A DNA stretch of 64,000 nucleotides from Blastocystis sp. Blastoise (GCA_039096225.1 JBBPEB010000026.1:467001-531000), one strand, 5' to 3'. Shown: positions 25,602 to 39,400, counted from the stretch's first letter. Notes: a model not told the origin generated them from the sequence alone. Program-made: numbers and translations.

Positions 25602-27600
25602 CTTTTGTAATCTCTATTTTTTTAACTTCAGTATAATCCATATTTGAATATAAAATTCCCGCAGGAATAATTGATAAGCATGCCTTTATAATAAATAATA
25701 TATAATACTAAATTAATTTATATATATATATATATATATACATCAATTCCTTTAGCTATATAAAAAAGTAATTCATCTCGTAAAAATGACATATAATCAC
25801 GGGAATCATTTGTTTCTGAAGGCTAATAAATATAATATATAAATAATATAAATAATATAAATAATATAAATAATAACAAATATAATAACTAAAATAAATA
25901 AATAAATAAATAATAATAAATCTATACATACCTTAAAAATCCATATAGTTAAGAAATAGGTTAAAAACGTCAGAAATCCTTTTAAGCCAAGAGCCACAGA
26001 TAATAGTGTTCCAAAAGAAGCCAGTTTCTGGTAGTAATAGGGGGATAAAGGGATATTTTGAAGTTGATAAGTAGAGAATATAAATAGAAATGCTATGTAT
26101 ATATTATTATTATTATGAATACATGTATTATATTGATTATTATGAAGATATATTATTATATATATACATATAACAACCCAATAGAAAGTGAATGAACAAA
26201 TATATAACATTGTTGTATATATTGATTTAGACCAAGCCTATATATATATATATAATAATAATATATTTATATATATAATAAAAAAATATTTATATATTTA
26301 ATAAATATAATTCTATTAATATATATTTAAAAAATATAAATCTATTAATATATACTTTAATAAAATCATTACTTGTGCCTCCTTGTAAATATATAGTTCT
26401 GAAATTACATACAAACATAATTATATATAAAATAAGAAATGGAGCAAAAAAATACCAAACCATTTCTCTATATATAAAGTAGATAGAGTATATATAATAA
26501 TTCTCATTATTATAAATATAATATATCTAGTATATATAATAATATTCATTATTATAAGTATATAATATATAGAGTATATATAATAATATTTATTATTATA
26601 TATATACGTAGAGAATATATCTGTTCCTGTATTAAACCAACATATGCCCATGGGTGATAAATGAGTATCGTGCGATGACCATAGTACGGAAGATCCGATG
26701 ACGCAGCTTCCGAGCACGAGGAGGGGGATCTCACTGAGGGATATATGAGGGATTTAATAGAATAATAATGATAATATATATAGAATAATAATAATAACAT
26801 ATTAAATAGAATAAAATATATATAATATAATATAATAGAATAAAATATATATAATAATATATTATATAATCTAATATATATAATATAATAGAATAGAATA
26901 AAAAATATATAATATAATATATAAAATCTCTATATACACTTTGAGTACATGTTTTGAGTTAATAAATGGATTTCGAAGTGTTAAAACTAGATCTATACTT
27001 AGACATAAAAATGCGAATTCAGACCCAAATAATGACGTATGTGCAAAGAAGGAATACCATTGAACTATAAAGAATATAATAATTATAATAATTATAATAA
27101 TATGTTTTAAAAAATAAATTTTTTTATTATATAATATATATTAATATAAATAAAAAAAATAATATAATAATAATATAAATATTAAAAAATATATAATAAA
27201 TATAATAATAATATAAATATTAAAAAATAAGCAATATACATGATCCTGAACATCCACTTTCTAAACATCCTGGTGTAAATATAGAAGCAAGAGACATTAA
27301 AGACCAAAGTAAATCATATATTCTATAAATAATAAAGGTAATACGAATATAGAGAATAAAAAAAAAAGAAAAATAATTAAAAATAAAATAGAAATACGAT
27401 CGACAAAAAACGAGTGAATCGTTATATGAGTACACTGAAGGTTTCATCCAAACCCTGAACAGAACTACAATAGCAGAGACGACACTTACAATGCTAGAAA
27501 ACGTAAAATAAAATAAGAAAAACAAAATGAACTATAGATACTTTGTAGCCATTATCAGTGAATACTGAAAGTCTGAAACACTATAAATATCTGTACTCAT
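23321..27600 (-). CDS. Seven-helix receptor fused to phosphatidylinositol phosphate kinase (GPCR–PIPK)
   Basis: 24 exons, from 27542–27600 down to 23321–23521, join in phase to 800 residues. Residues 1–278 form a seven-helix receptor of cAMP-receptor/GPCR-like type: a short N-terminus, [14 protein letters not shown] (TM2), a conserved Cys plus W…[12 protein letters not shown] around TM3, a Cys-Trp pair in loop 2 (ICWF), TM5 [15 protein letters not shown], then TM6 and TM7. Residues about 300–735 are a PIP kinase: [18 protein letters not shown] (nucleotide-binding loop and Lys), DLKGS (about 461–465), [11 protein letters not shown] (about 545), [10 protein letters not shown], and [11 protein letters not shown] variable insert (about 552–671) carries three NNRGN/NNRGD units encoded by the CCGCGG motif. 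It would couple ligand sensing directly to PIP2 production at a membrane. Known relatives are Dictyostelium RpkA and the oomycete GPCR–PIPKs. Confidence 0.85.
24015..24338 (-). repeat. Three copies of ATTCCCGCGGTTATT inside the PIPK insert
   Basis: Exact copies at 24015–24029 and 24105–24119 and a one-mismatch copy at 24324–24338 lie in exons 20 and 22, where the minus strand reads NNRGN or NNRGD. A decayed copy at 23453–23467 (CCGTGG) reads NNHGN in the last exon. Confidence 0.8.
24533..24593. repeat. (TAA)n microsatellite in a receptor–kinase intron
   Basis: About 20 tandem TAA triplets fill the intron between exons 18 and 19. Confidence 0.85.
24675..25060 (-). repeat. Consecutive introns made only of TA repeats
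   Basis: Introns at about 24675–24722, 24789–24836, 24912–24985 and 25024–25061 read, on the coding strand, GT(AT)nAG with nothing else (one begins acceptor-side with AGAG). They separate exons of 38–75 nt that encode conserved PIP kinase blocks, so they must be removed precisely. Confidence 0.85.
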
Positions 27601-28824
27601 ATTGCTATTTTCTGTTCCTATTTATTATATATATCGATAAAACAAATGAATCATCTAAACACGTACACTTTTTTTTATAAGTTTATTTTCATAAGCAAAC
27701 AGAAGCAACAAGGAATGTATCAATTAATATAAATAGTTTTTTAAATTCAAGCAATTACAACGAAACACAATAGACGATGAAATGTTTAAAGAAAAATTGA
27801 CCGTTGAAATAATTATGGGACTTCTCCTTTTTAAAGGCATGAAATGATTTTTCTAGTTAGATAAAAATTCAAAAAATTGTATTCTTTTTTATTTTTGAAT
27901 TGATGCCAGTTTGTTTTGAAATCACATTTTATCTATGATGTATACTATATTATAGATTCACTCTAACCAAATCAAATGCAAATAAACTCTAATACTAAGA
28001 TTTCAATTTAATTAGTTGCTAAAGTTGTAGTTGTGACTGTTTGATTGAACTGACGATTTCATAAAAAATGTTTTATTTTGCTATAGATATATAAATTTTT
28101 CTAAATATATATATATTTTTTTAAAATTTATCGTTTTCTTTTGCTTAAATTGAATTTATAAGGAATTCCAAAAGACTTTGTTATCATTCACATAACCATT
28201 TATATCTATACATTATTTATAAAACACCTATTCATTTCTTGGCGGCAAATTCCTATTTTTTTTTAATACTATGTTTTTTCATCTTTCAATGAATCATAAA
28301 CGATTATTTAATGATTTGAAACATAATGTAAGTATTTTTAATCCATATCATAACACATTATTGGTATTTTTGTTATTTTATTCGATAGTCTTAAATTTCT
28401 AAGTATTAATTTATGAATTATCAATCTTTATAGCTAATTATTCTTCAATATTAAATCAAAACTACATAAATTTTTTAAACAACACATTTCATTTTTTGAA
28501 TTATTCTCCTCTAAAACACTCTAATGAACATTTCCAATAATATTTGAGAAAACTAAAGTTACTAATCAATAAACCATTCAGATATAAACAAATAAATAAA
28601 TAAATCCAGTCAATTTCAGTGAAAACTGATTTCATATTAATTCAAAAAAATTCCTCAATCCGTTTCGTTTTTCCTATAACCGTGGTTATTCCTTACTTCC
28701 AGTTGCATTTTATTCAATACTTTTTGTTTCTATATTAATTTGTTGTGTTTCTACAGTAAGTAATAAGAAATTTCGTTATTTATCTGTTATTTGAGTGAAT
28801 CATGATTATATTTATATCTAGGAA
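27601..28824. other. Divergent promoter region, receptor–kinase and STT3
   Basis: Contains an E2F-like TTGGCGGCAAA near 28240 and a near-palindromic CCGCGG-derived copy, ATAACCGTGGTTAT, at about 28677–28690, 135 bp upstream of the STT3 start. No gene seen. Confidence 0.55.
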
Positions 28825-31800
28825 ATGTCTTCAAACAAAAATAATAAGGAAACTAAAGAACAACAAGAATCTATCTTGACTCCTATTTCTTTTGCTGTCA
28901 GTGAACAAGGAGATTACTTGGATAAATCTGATAACCCATTAACTTCTATCAACGAATATATAATTCTTGGAGGAATCTGCATTTTTTCTTTCCTTATTCG
29001 TTTATTTGCTATCGTCAGATTTGAGAGTGTATTTATATTATCCTATACTATTTATATTTAAATAATTATGTATTATACACTTTATTCTTAGAATTGTTAT
29101 CTTTTTCTTTGTATATCTTTTTTTTAGTAATTTTATTTTATTATAGGTCATTCATGAATATGATCCATGGTTTAATTACAGAGCTTCCAAGTACTTTTCT
29201 TGGGCTGGTCCTTATGACTTTTTAAATTGGTTTGATGATCGTTCTTGGTATCCCCTTGGTCGTATTGTAGGAGGTACTGTTTATCCTGGAATGATGGTTA
29301 CTTCTGCTATTATTCATTATGTCTTAAATCTTTTATCATTTACTATTCAAGTTCGTAATGTATGTGTTTTCTTAGCTCCTATTTTTGCTTGTGCTACTTG
29401 TATTGCTACATTCTTACTAACCAGAGAAGTATATATAATTTATATATATTTATATTTAATTGTAATTTTTTTTTATTAAATTCTATTTATTATCATAATA
29501 TTCATATAGACTTCTCGTAGAACTTCTACTGCTTTATTAGCAGCTGCTTTTGTTGGTTTAGTTCCTTCTTATATTTCTCGTTCTGTTGGTGGTTCTTATG
29601 ATTATGAAGCTGTTGCTATTTTTGCTATGTTATTCACTTTCTATTTATGGGTTAAAGTAAATCTATTTATTATTATTATTTATTATTATTATTAATTTTT
29701 TTTATTTTGATATATATAATAATAATTATTATTATTATATATATAGTCTGTGAATACTGGTTCTTTATTAGTATCTGCTTGTTGTGCTCTTTCCTATTTC
29801 TATATGGTTTCCTCTTGGGGTGGTTATGTATTTATTATTAATATTATTCCTATCTATGTAGCTCTTATGGTCCTTATACGTATATATTTATATTTATTAT
29901 ATATTATTATATATTATATTATTATATATTATTATATTATTATATATTATTATATTTATTATATTTATTATATTTATTATATTTATTATATATTATTATA
30001 TATTATTATATTATATAATATAGGTCGTTATAGTCAAAGATTATATATTGCTTATACTACTTTTTATATTCTCGGATCTATTCTTGCCATGCAAGTTCCT
30101 TTTGTTGGTTTTAACGTAGTGAAACAGGCTGAATGTATTTTAAGTCATGGTGTATTTATTGGTCTTCAATGTATATATTATTATTATTATCATATTTATT
30201 ATATTATATTATATTTATTATATTTATATTATATTCATTATATATAATATATACTATATATATATACTCTATAGTCTATGCTATATTAACTTTTGCATAT
30301 GATCGTCTTCCTCTTAAATATTATAAGCGTCTTCTTATAATTATATTCTCTATCTTAGTCTTCCTTATTATTTCTCTTGTTCTTATTCAAATATTTGGGT
30401 ATTCATTCATATATATATATATATAATAATTATTACTATTATTATCATTGATATATTCTAAATATTTATTATTATTCTTTATATTCAATAAATAAATAAT
30501 TATATATATATATATAGTATTACTCGTTGGACAGGTCGTTCATTAACTTTATTAGATCCTACATATGCTACTAAATATATACCTATTATTGCTTCTGTCT
30601 CCGAACATCAACCTACTACGTGGACATCATTCTTCTTTGATTTACAAGTTTTAGTTCCTCTTGCACCTGTTGGATTATTCTTATTATTTAAAGATTTATC
30701 AGATGGAAGAATATTTATTATTATTTATGGTACTTTCTCATGGTATTTTGCAGGTATATATTCTTTATATTTTACTGTTATACTTATTATTATTATTAAT
30801 ATATATTATATATATATTTTATATATTATATTGAGTATACTTATTATACTTATTATACTTATTATATAGGTGTTATGGTTCGTTTGATGTTACCATTAGC
30901 TCCAGTTGTGTGTATTCTTGCTGCTGAAGGTTTTTCAGCTCTTTTAAGACGTTATATCGCTGTATTAAAACATAGTGGAAAGAAAGTAAATGAAAATGAT
31001 AATAATAATGAAACTGTTCCTACTTATTCTGCTTCTCTTCCTATTGGAGTTATTGCTTTATGCTTTGGTTTACTGGTATTCTTCTTATTCCATAGTGTAT
31101 TTGCTGCTTCTGAAGCTTATTCTTCTCCTTCTATCGTTATTGGTATGGATTAGCTTATTTTTTTTTATATATTATATATTATTTTTATATATTATTATTA
31201 TTTATTATTATTAAATTATTATATTATTATTATTATATTATTATTATTATTTATATTCATATATATTGCTAGTCGTAGAAGAGATGGTAGTCGTGCTATT
31301 ATGGATGATTATAGAGAAGCTTATAGTTGGATGAGAATGAATACACCAGAACATAGCAAGTTTTTATCCTGGTATGCTTATTTATTTATTATTTATTTAT
31401 TTATTTATTTATTATGTATTTATTTATTATTTATTTATTATGTATTTATTTATTATGTATTTATTTATTTATTATTTATTATTTATTATTTATTATTTAT
31501 TATTTATTTATTTATTTTTTATTATTTATTATTTATTATTATTCTTATTATACATATATATAGGTGGGATTATGGTTATCAAATGGCTGGTATGGGTAAT
31601 AGAACTGTTATTGTAGATAATAATACTTGGAATAATACACATATTGCTACTGTGGGTAGAGTATATTATTATTTTTATGATTATTATGATTATTATGATT
31701 ATTATTATGTTTATTATTATTTTTATTATGATTATTATTATGATTATTATTATGATTATTATGATTATTATTCATATAACTATATATATATATATATACT

Positions 31801-33065
31801 AGGCTTTAGCAAGTGATGAAGATCGTGCATATCCTATATTACAATCCCTAGATGTAGATTATGTATTAGTTGTATTTGGAGGATATATAGGATATAGTGG
31901 AGATGATATTAATAAATTCTTATGGATGGTCCGAATTGCTGCTGGAGTTTATCCCGATGAAATTCAAGAAAGTAATTATTATGCTGGAGGTGCTGTATAT
32001 ATATATATATATATATATATTATTTATTTATTTATGATATTTTTTTTTGATAAAAATAATAATAATTATTATTTTTTTTTTAATTTATATATTAATATAT
32101 ATCTTTATTAACATTTTATTTTTACTGTGTATATTATAGTATTATTATTCTTCTTATTATTATTATATATATAATAGTATCGTATTGATTCAGAAGGTGC
32201 TCCTACTTTATTGAATAGTGTTATGTATAAATTATCATATTATCGTTTTGGTGAAGTTCATATTGACCCTTCTAAGCCTGCTGGTTATGATGTACTCAGA
32301 GAACAAGTTGCTGGGGTATATATTTATATATATTTATATATATAATATTCTAATTGTTTTTAAAGTAATAAAAATAATATATATATATATATATATTAAA
32401 TAATTTCAAATTTTCTTTTATTGCCTACTATAATTATATATATATATATATATAGTATCAAAATTATAAATTAAAACATTTTGAAGAAGCATTTACTTCT
32501 GAACATTGGATTATACGTATATTTAAAGTAAAGAAAGATAATGCTATTGATCCTTCTCCTGAAAGAGCCAGAGCTATTGAATTAGAACAAAGAAAAATTG
32601 GTATATATATTTTATTATTAGTATTATATTTATTATATATATTATATATATTATATTTATTATATTATTTATTATATTATTTATTATATTATTTATTATA
32701 TTATTTATTATATTTATTATTATATTTATTATTATTAATATACATATTATATATAGAATCTGGTGTATCTTCTCTTCCTGAATATAAATATATTGGCTGT
32801 ACTGCATCTGAGAATGTATTTAGTTCTGATAAAGTATATGAAGGTGGTACTACAGGTAGTAGTTATAATTTAGCTATAAATCATGCTGCTAAGAATAAGA
32901 AGAAGTATGTCGCTATAGCTAGATATGGACAAGATGGTCATGTTTTTGCTTTTAATACATTACAAGCTATATTAGAAAAAGATGTAGATAAAGAAGGATG
33001 TGAAAGAGTATGCTTAGATGAAAGAGATAAGAAATGTGGTTGTAGCGATAGTGCTTGTACTGGTA

Positions 33066-33107
<42 letters not shown>

Positions 33108-33327
33108 TATTCATTATTTTTTTTATTTATTTATTAAATATTTTCATATTGTATTTTTCTTCTTATATAATTAAAAAGTTATTATTATTATATTATTTCT
33201 ATATATATATATATATACTATTATAGGTAGAGTTAAGGGTGAAAAGAATGTTCGTCGTTGGGCTGTATATGAACGTGTTAAGAAATCAAGTTCTAAACGT
33301 TCTTCTAGAACTCAAAGAAAACATTAA
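28825..33327 (+). CDS. STT3: Oligosaccharyltransferase catalytic subunit STT3
   Basis: Fifteen exons encode about 876 residues. Visible landmarks are [14 protein letters not shown] (first DxD-type loop), [14 protein letters not shown], a [10 protein letters not shown] stretch, the catalytic WWDYGYQ (its first Trp split across 31371/31564), [40 protein letters not shown] and ISTT3-typical MSYYRF-like [10 protein letters not shown]. It transfers the lipid-linked glycan to Asn-X-Ser/Thr in the ER lumen. Exon limits: 28825–29028, 29147–29428, 29510–29656, 29747–29879, 30024–30170, 30275–30398, 30518–30753, 30870–31142, 31269–31371, 31564–31660, 31803–31994, 32178–32315, 32456–32600, 32757–33065, 33227–33327. 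The junction 31142/31269 lacks an AG acceptor in the right frame (see findings). Confidence 0.93.
31372..31563 (+). repeat. TTTATTTA/TTATTTATTA repeat in STT3 intron
   Basis: Most of the intron that splits the WWD codon pair is a TATT-type tandem repeat, with a similar GATTATTAT repeat in the next intron (about 31661–31800). Confidence 0.8.
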
Positions 33328-33663
33328 TATTTATAATAATGTGATTTTTGTATAATCTTATTATTTCTTATTTTCCTAGTCAATTTTACTATAATAATAA
33401 TATATATAGTTCTCGTTTTTTGAAACATTTTTTATAAATATTTGTTTGTTTCAATTTTGAAAGATTTTTTATTCACAATTCTAAAATATAGACGCATTCC
33501 GTCAATTCAGTAATAAATAAAAAAAAAATTGATTTATATATTCATTAATATTATTTTAAACAAAACAAATTGTATATGAGAGAATTGAACATAAAAATAA
33601 ATAACAAATGAACACAAAAAAGAAACAACAACAACAATAATTTTATATATGTTATAAATATAA
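33328..33663. other. Convergent 3' spacer of STT3 and LTV1
   Basis: Short AT-rich spacer; no gene or notable motif. Confidence 0.6.
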
Positions 33664-35991
33664 TTATTCCATATTAAAAACACTATTTGCTTTGGTAGTT
33701 TGTGAATTAGAAACAATTTTCTTTTCTTCTTCTTTAAATTTATTCTTTAATTCTTTCTTTTGTTGTCTCTTTATACGTTGTGCTTCTTTAGCAGCAGCTT
33801 TTCTTGCTTTCTTTTCTTCTTTTGTTTCTGATTTATCACGTTTAGTTATTACATCAGGTAAAACTACTTCATTTTCTTCTTCTTCTTCTTCTTCTTTCAT
33901 ATCATCTTCAGATATTTCTTCTTCTTTTTCTCTTATAGGTAAACCAGTTTTTTTACTCAATTTAATAATCTTAGGCTTTCGTTTTATTCTATAATAATAA
34001 TAGAAAATAGAACTATTATATTAACATATAATATTTAAATATATAATAATAATAAAAACAATAATAATAATACTATATACTTAATAATATGAGGATGGTT
34101 TTCTGTATTACTATATGTACTACAAATACTTTCAGCATCAAAATCATCATTTTCTTTTGGTTCATCCATATCCATCTGCTTAAATTGTTCGTCATCCGAA
34201 TCTGAATCGATCTGAATATCAGCTTGAATAGCATCAGGATTTGAAATACTTAATGTTTTCATTTTATCAGCAAAAGAAATTGAAGTATCATTATCATTAG
34301 TAGTATTATTAGTATTAGATAATTCCGATTCTTCTTTTCTATTATTAAATTCATCGACTTTACCTTGATCTAAATCTTTAAAGAAATTCTTATTTTGTTT
34401 TTCAGTTATAAACTCATCTAAAATTTCATTAAATATTCCATCATTATTAAGTATATGACCTTGTTGTTCTTCTCCTTCATATAACTCATCATCCTTATAA
34501 TCTTTTATTACCTATATAAAATAAATATTTAGATTAAATAATATAATAAATATAATCATATATAACAATAATAAAAATAATAATAAACAATAAATATAAT
34601 ATATATATACAACATCAAAATAATTATCAATATCTCGTTTTTCTCTTTGATCATTATCATCACTATATTCATAATCACTACTATATATTATAATAATAAT
34701 AATAATAATAATATAGTATAGAGTATAGTATCATACTATATTTCATCTTCATCATAATCATCATAATCATCATAATCACCTTCATTATTATTATTATCAT
34801 GATCTATAGTATCATCTATAATATCATCTTCATCATAATCTATATCATCTTCATCATAATCTAAATCATCTATATCTTCCATTTCTACTCCATATTTCTT
34901 ATCTTTCTCTTCTTGTTCTGCTAATAATTTACGTATATGCGCTTGAAAATCATAAGTAATTTCATCACTTTCTTTATTAGCATCCTTAATAAATTGATCC
35001 ATAATGGTCTCTTCATCTAAATTTAAATCATTCTTATCAACATCTTCATCATCATCACTAAAATCTATATAAGTATCACTATTCTCGGCTTTCTCTATTA
35101 CATCTAATAATTCTTGATCTACTTCATCTATAGATATATTATTATAATTATATTATTATAATTATAATATTACATTATTATGATTATTATGATTATATAT
35201 ATACATTCTTTAAGATCAACAGCTTCCATTAATTTATGTGTTTTTAAATATTCAGGACGAAGTTCTTCAGGTAATTCGGTTTTTCCTTTATAAACAAATC
35301 CATCATCAACAATAGCACCACCGGCAGCAACGAAAACACCACTTTCATCTATATATAGAATAACAATATATATAGAATAAACAATATATATAGAATAAAC
35401 AATATATATAGAATAAACAATATATATAGAATAAACAATATATATATATTATAAACAATATATATAGAATAAACATAATAATATATAGAATAAACAATAT
35501 ATATATATATATAATAAACATAATAATACAAATACATACCAATGGGTCTTAAATGTTTTGAATAATCATATCCATCAAGAGGGAAACCATCAATATCTGT
35601 ATTTTGACCAGCCATAATGATTTTATTTTCCTTAGGAATATCATTTTCTTCAATATCTTTCTTTGTTTCCTCCTTTGGAGTTTCAGAAATAGTCTCATTA
35701 GCATTTTCATCTGGATTCTGGAATTCTCCAAATATAGAACCACCACCAATACCGCCACTAGCAATATAAGGTGCAAACTCTTTCATTTTAGAAGCTTTCT
35801 TTTGATCCTTATAACTTTTAGGGACTAAGACTAGCTTACTGAATCCTTGATTATACAAAGGATCTTCTATATTTCTATGCATCAACTCAAAAGTGACACC
35901 CTTGTCCTTCTTTTTACCACCATTTTTACCCTATATATAAAAATAAGCATCATATAGATCTAGAAAGAGAATCAATCAATTAGTATACCAT
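33664..35991 (-). CDS. LTV1: 40S ribosome biogenesis factor LTV1
   Basis: Seven exons (35989–35991, 35540–35930, 35205–35348, 34737–35127, 34611–34680, 34081–34511, 33664–33988) give 584 residues in phase. The first coding exon is the ATG alone, split from codon 2 by an intron. Conserved blocks are FELMHRNIEDPLYN near the start, YDYSKHLRPI, TELPEELRPEYLKTHKL, a long acidic middle, and the diagnostic ESICSTYSNTENHPHIIK followed by KLSKKTGLPI and a Lys-rich coiled tail. LTV1 chaperones assembly and export of the 40S head with Enp1 and Rps3. It is longer than human LTV1 (about 475) because of Asp-rich insertions. Confidence 0.92.
35351..35475. repeat. 18-bp tandem repeat in LTV1 intron
   Basis: About six copies of AATAAACAATATATATAG lie in the intron between exons 2 and 3. 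Each unit ends in TATATAG, an acceptor-like sequence when read on the plus strand only. Confidence 0.85.
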
Positions 35992-36427
35992 TTTAACGAG
36001 TATTCGTTCGTAAACACAACAAAATAAATTATTATATATTTTTATGGTTATTTATTATTCTTAAGAAACAATGATTCCCGTAAGAATACAAATTTTTCTA
36101 AGCAGAGTTTTTGTAATGAAAAGTGATATTCTTCCTACCCGAAATGAACAAAACACATGACAACAAGGAATATTCTTCATTCTGTAAAAATTTACTTAAA
36201 AAGAAATATCCGTGGTTCTATGTTTAAGAGTAGCTCTTTTTAACAATTATTCATGATTTCCGTATCCATTCGACATATTTTCAATAAATAAAAATTCCTG
36301 TGATTATTTTGTTATTTTTGCTAGTTTTATGCTTATTCCCGCAACTTGAGTGTTTTTGCTTCTGGAAATGAAAAAGATGTTATGAAAGAAATACTCAATT
36401 TTATATTGTAAATTCAAGGTTTATAAT
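35992..36427. promoter_or_regulatory. Divergent LTV1/dynein promoter with clustered CCCG motif relatives
   Basis: This 436-bp head-to-head spacer has four copies related to ATTCCCGCGGTTATT: 36074–36088 (ATTCCCGTAAGAAT), 36206–36220 (ATATCCGTGGTTCTA), 36294–36308 (ATTCCTGTGATTATT) and 36335–36343 (ATTCCCGCA). Spacing and orientation are mixed. Confidence 0.5.
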
Positions 36428-39400
36428 ATGAGTGATCCTGCTGGATTTAATAATTTGATAGCATTTATATCAAGTATGTCTCATAAATATATTTAAAAAT
36501 GAAAACAAACTATGTTTTTTAAAAATCATTCTCTATATAGATGCTATTCAAATCGTTATTGAAGGAATGTCCTCTACGGAGGTCATTAGTGCATTGAATC
36601 ACGATTCAATTCGTCCTTCTGTCGTTTCGTTTTGCTCCGAAAATGAATCATCGCTTTTATTAAGAAAGAAAACTGAACAAGAAATTGAAAGTATATAAAT
36701 ATAACTTTTTTTTAAAATTAATATATGATGATTAATATAGATCTTGGTGCTGTACCTGCTCTTGTTGTTAGTAAAACAGTAGAATTTGTGAATCACGAAT
36801 GTGCTGGTGTTATTTTCTTTAAAACTCAACCTGGTCAACTTGATCTTAATCATTCTCTTGCTGCTCAATTACAAATAATCTATTTAGATGAAGAATATAG
36901 TGAAGAAGATAAAAAAGAAGATGGTGTAGTGTATGTTTATGTTGTTATGTTATTTATATTATTTATATTATTATTTATATTATTATTATTTATTTTATTA
37001 TTTATAGTATTATTTATATTTATTTATATTATTATTTATATATATATAGTGAAGAAAAGAGTTCAACTGGTATTAATCCAGTAACTATTTTTCAATCTTA
37101 TTTATCAAATGCATTAACACCTTTATTAAGTAGTTTTATTACTGTAGATAAAAAAGATGATACTGATTCAAGTATGCTTTTAAAGAAAATTAATGAATTA
37201 GAAGTGGCTTTAAATCAATATCAACAAAATATGGAAATTCCTGAAGTATATATAATATTATTTATTTATTATTATATATTATTTTTTATTATTTATTATT
37301 ATTTAAAAGAATATAAATAAATATATATAATCATAATAATCATAATAATACCTATTATATATAGATTCATCTTCAATATCATGCTTTAATAAAGAATGCT
37401 GCTCAATTATGTTATGAGAAGAAGACCTTATTAACCTTAAAAGAAGTAGGATTAGAAGAAGCTATACAAGATAATACATTTATTAATAAATTACAAGAAG
37501 GTGTGAATAGATGGGTTAAAGAAATACAAAAAGTAACAAAACTGAAAAGAGAAGTTATTGGTGGATCTACTTTACAAGAAGTTAATTTTTGGAATTCGAT
37601 GGAACGTGCTTTATTAGATATTCAAGAAAAACAACAATCTTATGAAGTCCAATTAACATTAAATTGTTTAAAAGCTGCTCGTAGAACTTTAGCTGTTATG
37701 ACATTTGAAAATGATACTGGTTTAATTACTACACAAAATAAAGTTAAAGATATTATGGAATTAATGCGTAATTTCCCAATTGATGCTATTCTTGCTGCAC
37801 CTACATTAGAAGACTTAGATAGTGCCATTGTTAATGTTTTTATTCATCTTAAAAAAGTATATATATATTTTTTGTATTATTTATTTTTATTTTATATTAT
37901 TTATTTATTATTATTATTTATTTATTTATAATATTTTAAATATAATTATATATATAAATATAGTTCCGTAATATATCCTCTTATCCTATTGCAAGTGCTG
38001 GTGAATTAGTGAACAGTATTAGTCGTGATATAACAGATCGTTTATATAAATTATTACCTTCTAAAAATATAATGTCTATTCCTATTACTGATTTTGATCA
38101 TTTAAGTTTACAAATGAAGAAGATTATTAATAATATAGAAAGTGGTATTATTAGTACACGTGATGAAATATTAAGAGATTATCAAAAAAGAACAAATCAA
38201 AGTGGTGTTGTTAAATATAATTTCACATATCCATTATTAAATAATCGTTTTATTGAAATATATCAATTCCGTAAAAATCATGAACAATTTCGTTCTATTT
38301 TAATTAAAGTCATGGATGGCGGTGCTGATAGTATTCAAATACAACAAGTATATATATATATTTTTGTTTTATTATTATTATTATTATTTTATTTTTTTTA
38401 TTATTATTTTTTTTTATTTTATATTTTTTATATTATTTATATCTATTTATTATTTTATTATTATTTAATATTTCAAGTATAATTATAATTAAATAAATAA
38501 ATAAATAAAAATTCATATATTTATAGTTAGATTCTGCTTATCGTCCATTTTTAGGTATAAATGCATTAGATACAAGTAGTGATGGTACTTCAATGTGGAA
38601 ATTATTACAACAAGAATATGATCAACAAATAGATGAAGTAGAAAAACAAATTATTATTAATTTAAAAGAAAAATTATCAAATACAAAAACATCTGATGAA
38701 ATGTTTAGAGTATTTAAACGATTTAATGCATTATTTGTACGTCCAAGAATTCAAGGTGCTATACAACAATTTCAATCTCAATTAATTAAACAAGTACGTG
38801 AAGATATGGAACAATTACAACATAAATTTAAAGATCCTTATAAGAATAGTGAAGCTGCTTTAATGAGTAAAGTACATGATATACCTCCTGTATCTGGTAA
38901 TGTTATATGGAATAGACAAATAGAAGCACAATTATATAAATATAGACAAAGATTAGCTACTATTTTAGGAGATAGTTGGACTACACATCCTGAAGGTAGA
39001 TTATTACAAGAACAAAGTGAAAATTTTATAAGACGTTTATCAACAAAATCTATGGTAGAAAAATGGTTTTCACAAATGGAGTCTATACAATTTAATTTTA
39101 ATGTACCTTTATTTACTATACAAGAACAAGGATTATCAGGATTAGTATTAACTGTTAATTTTGATCCTGCTGCTATTACTTTATTTAAAGAAATACGTAA
39201 TTTAAAATGGTTAGGATTTCGTTTACCTATTACAACAAGAATGATTGCTGATAATGCACGTACATTATATCCACTTGCTATGTCCTTACAAGATAGTTTA
39301 AATACTTATCAAATGACTATTAAACAATTAATTGATGATACACCATTATTAGTTTCACAAAATCATAGTCAAATACATGAATTTTTTAATGAATTATTAA

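Noticed and set aside
35351..35475. 18-bp repeats as a CRISPR-like array
   Set aside because: Units are contiguous without spacers and lie in a eukaryotic intron.
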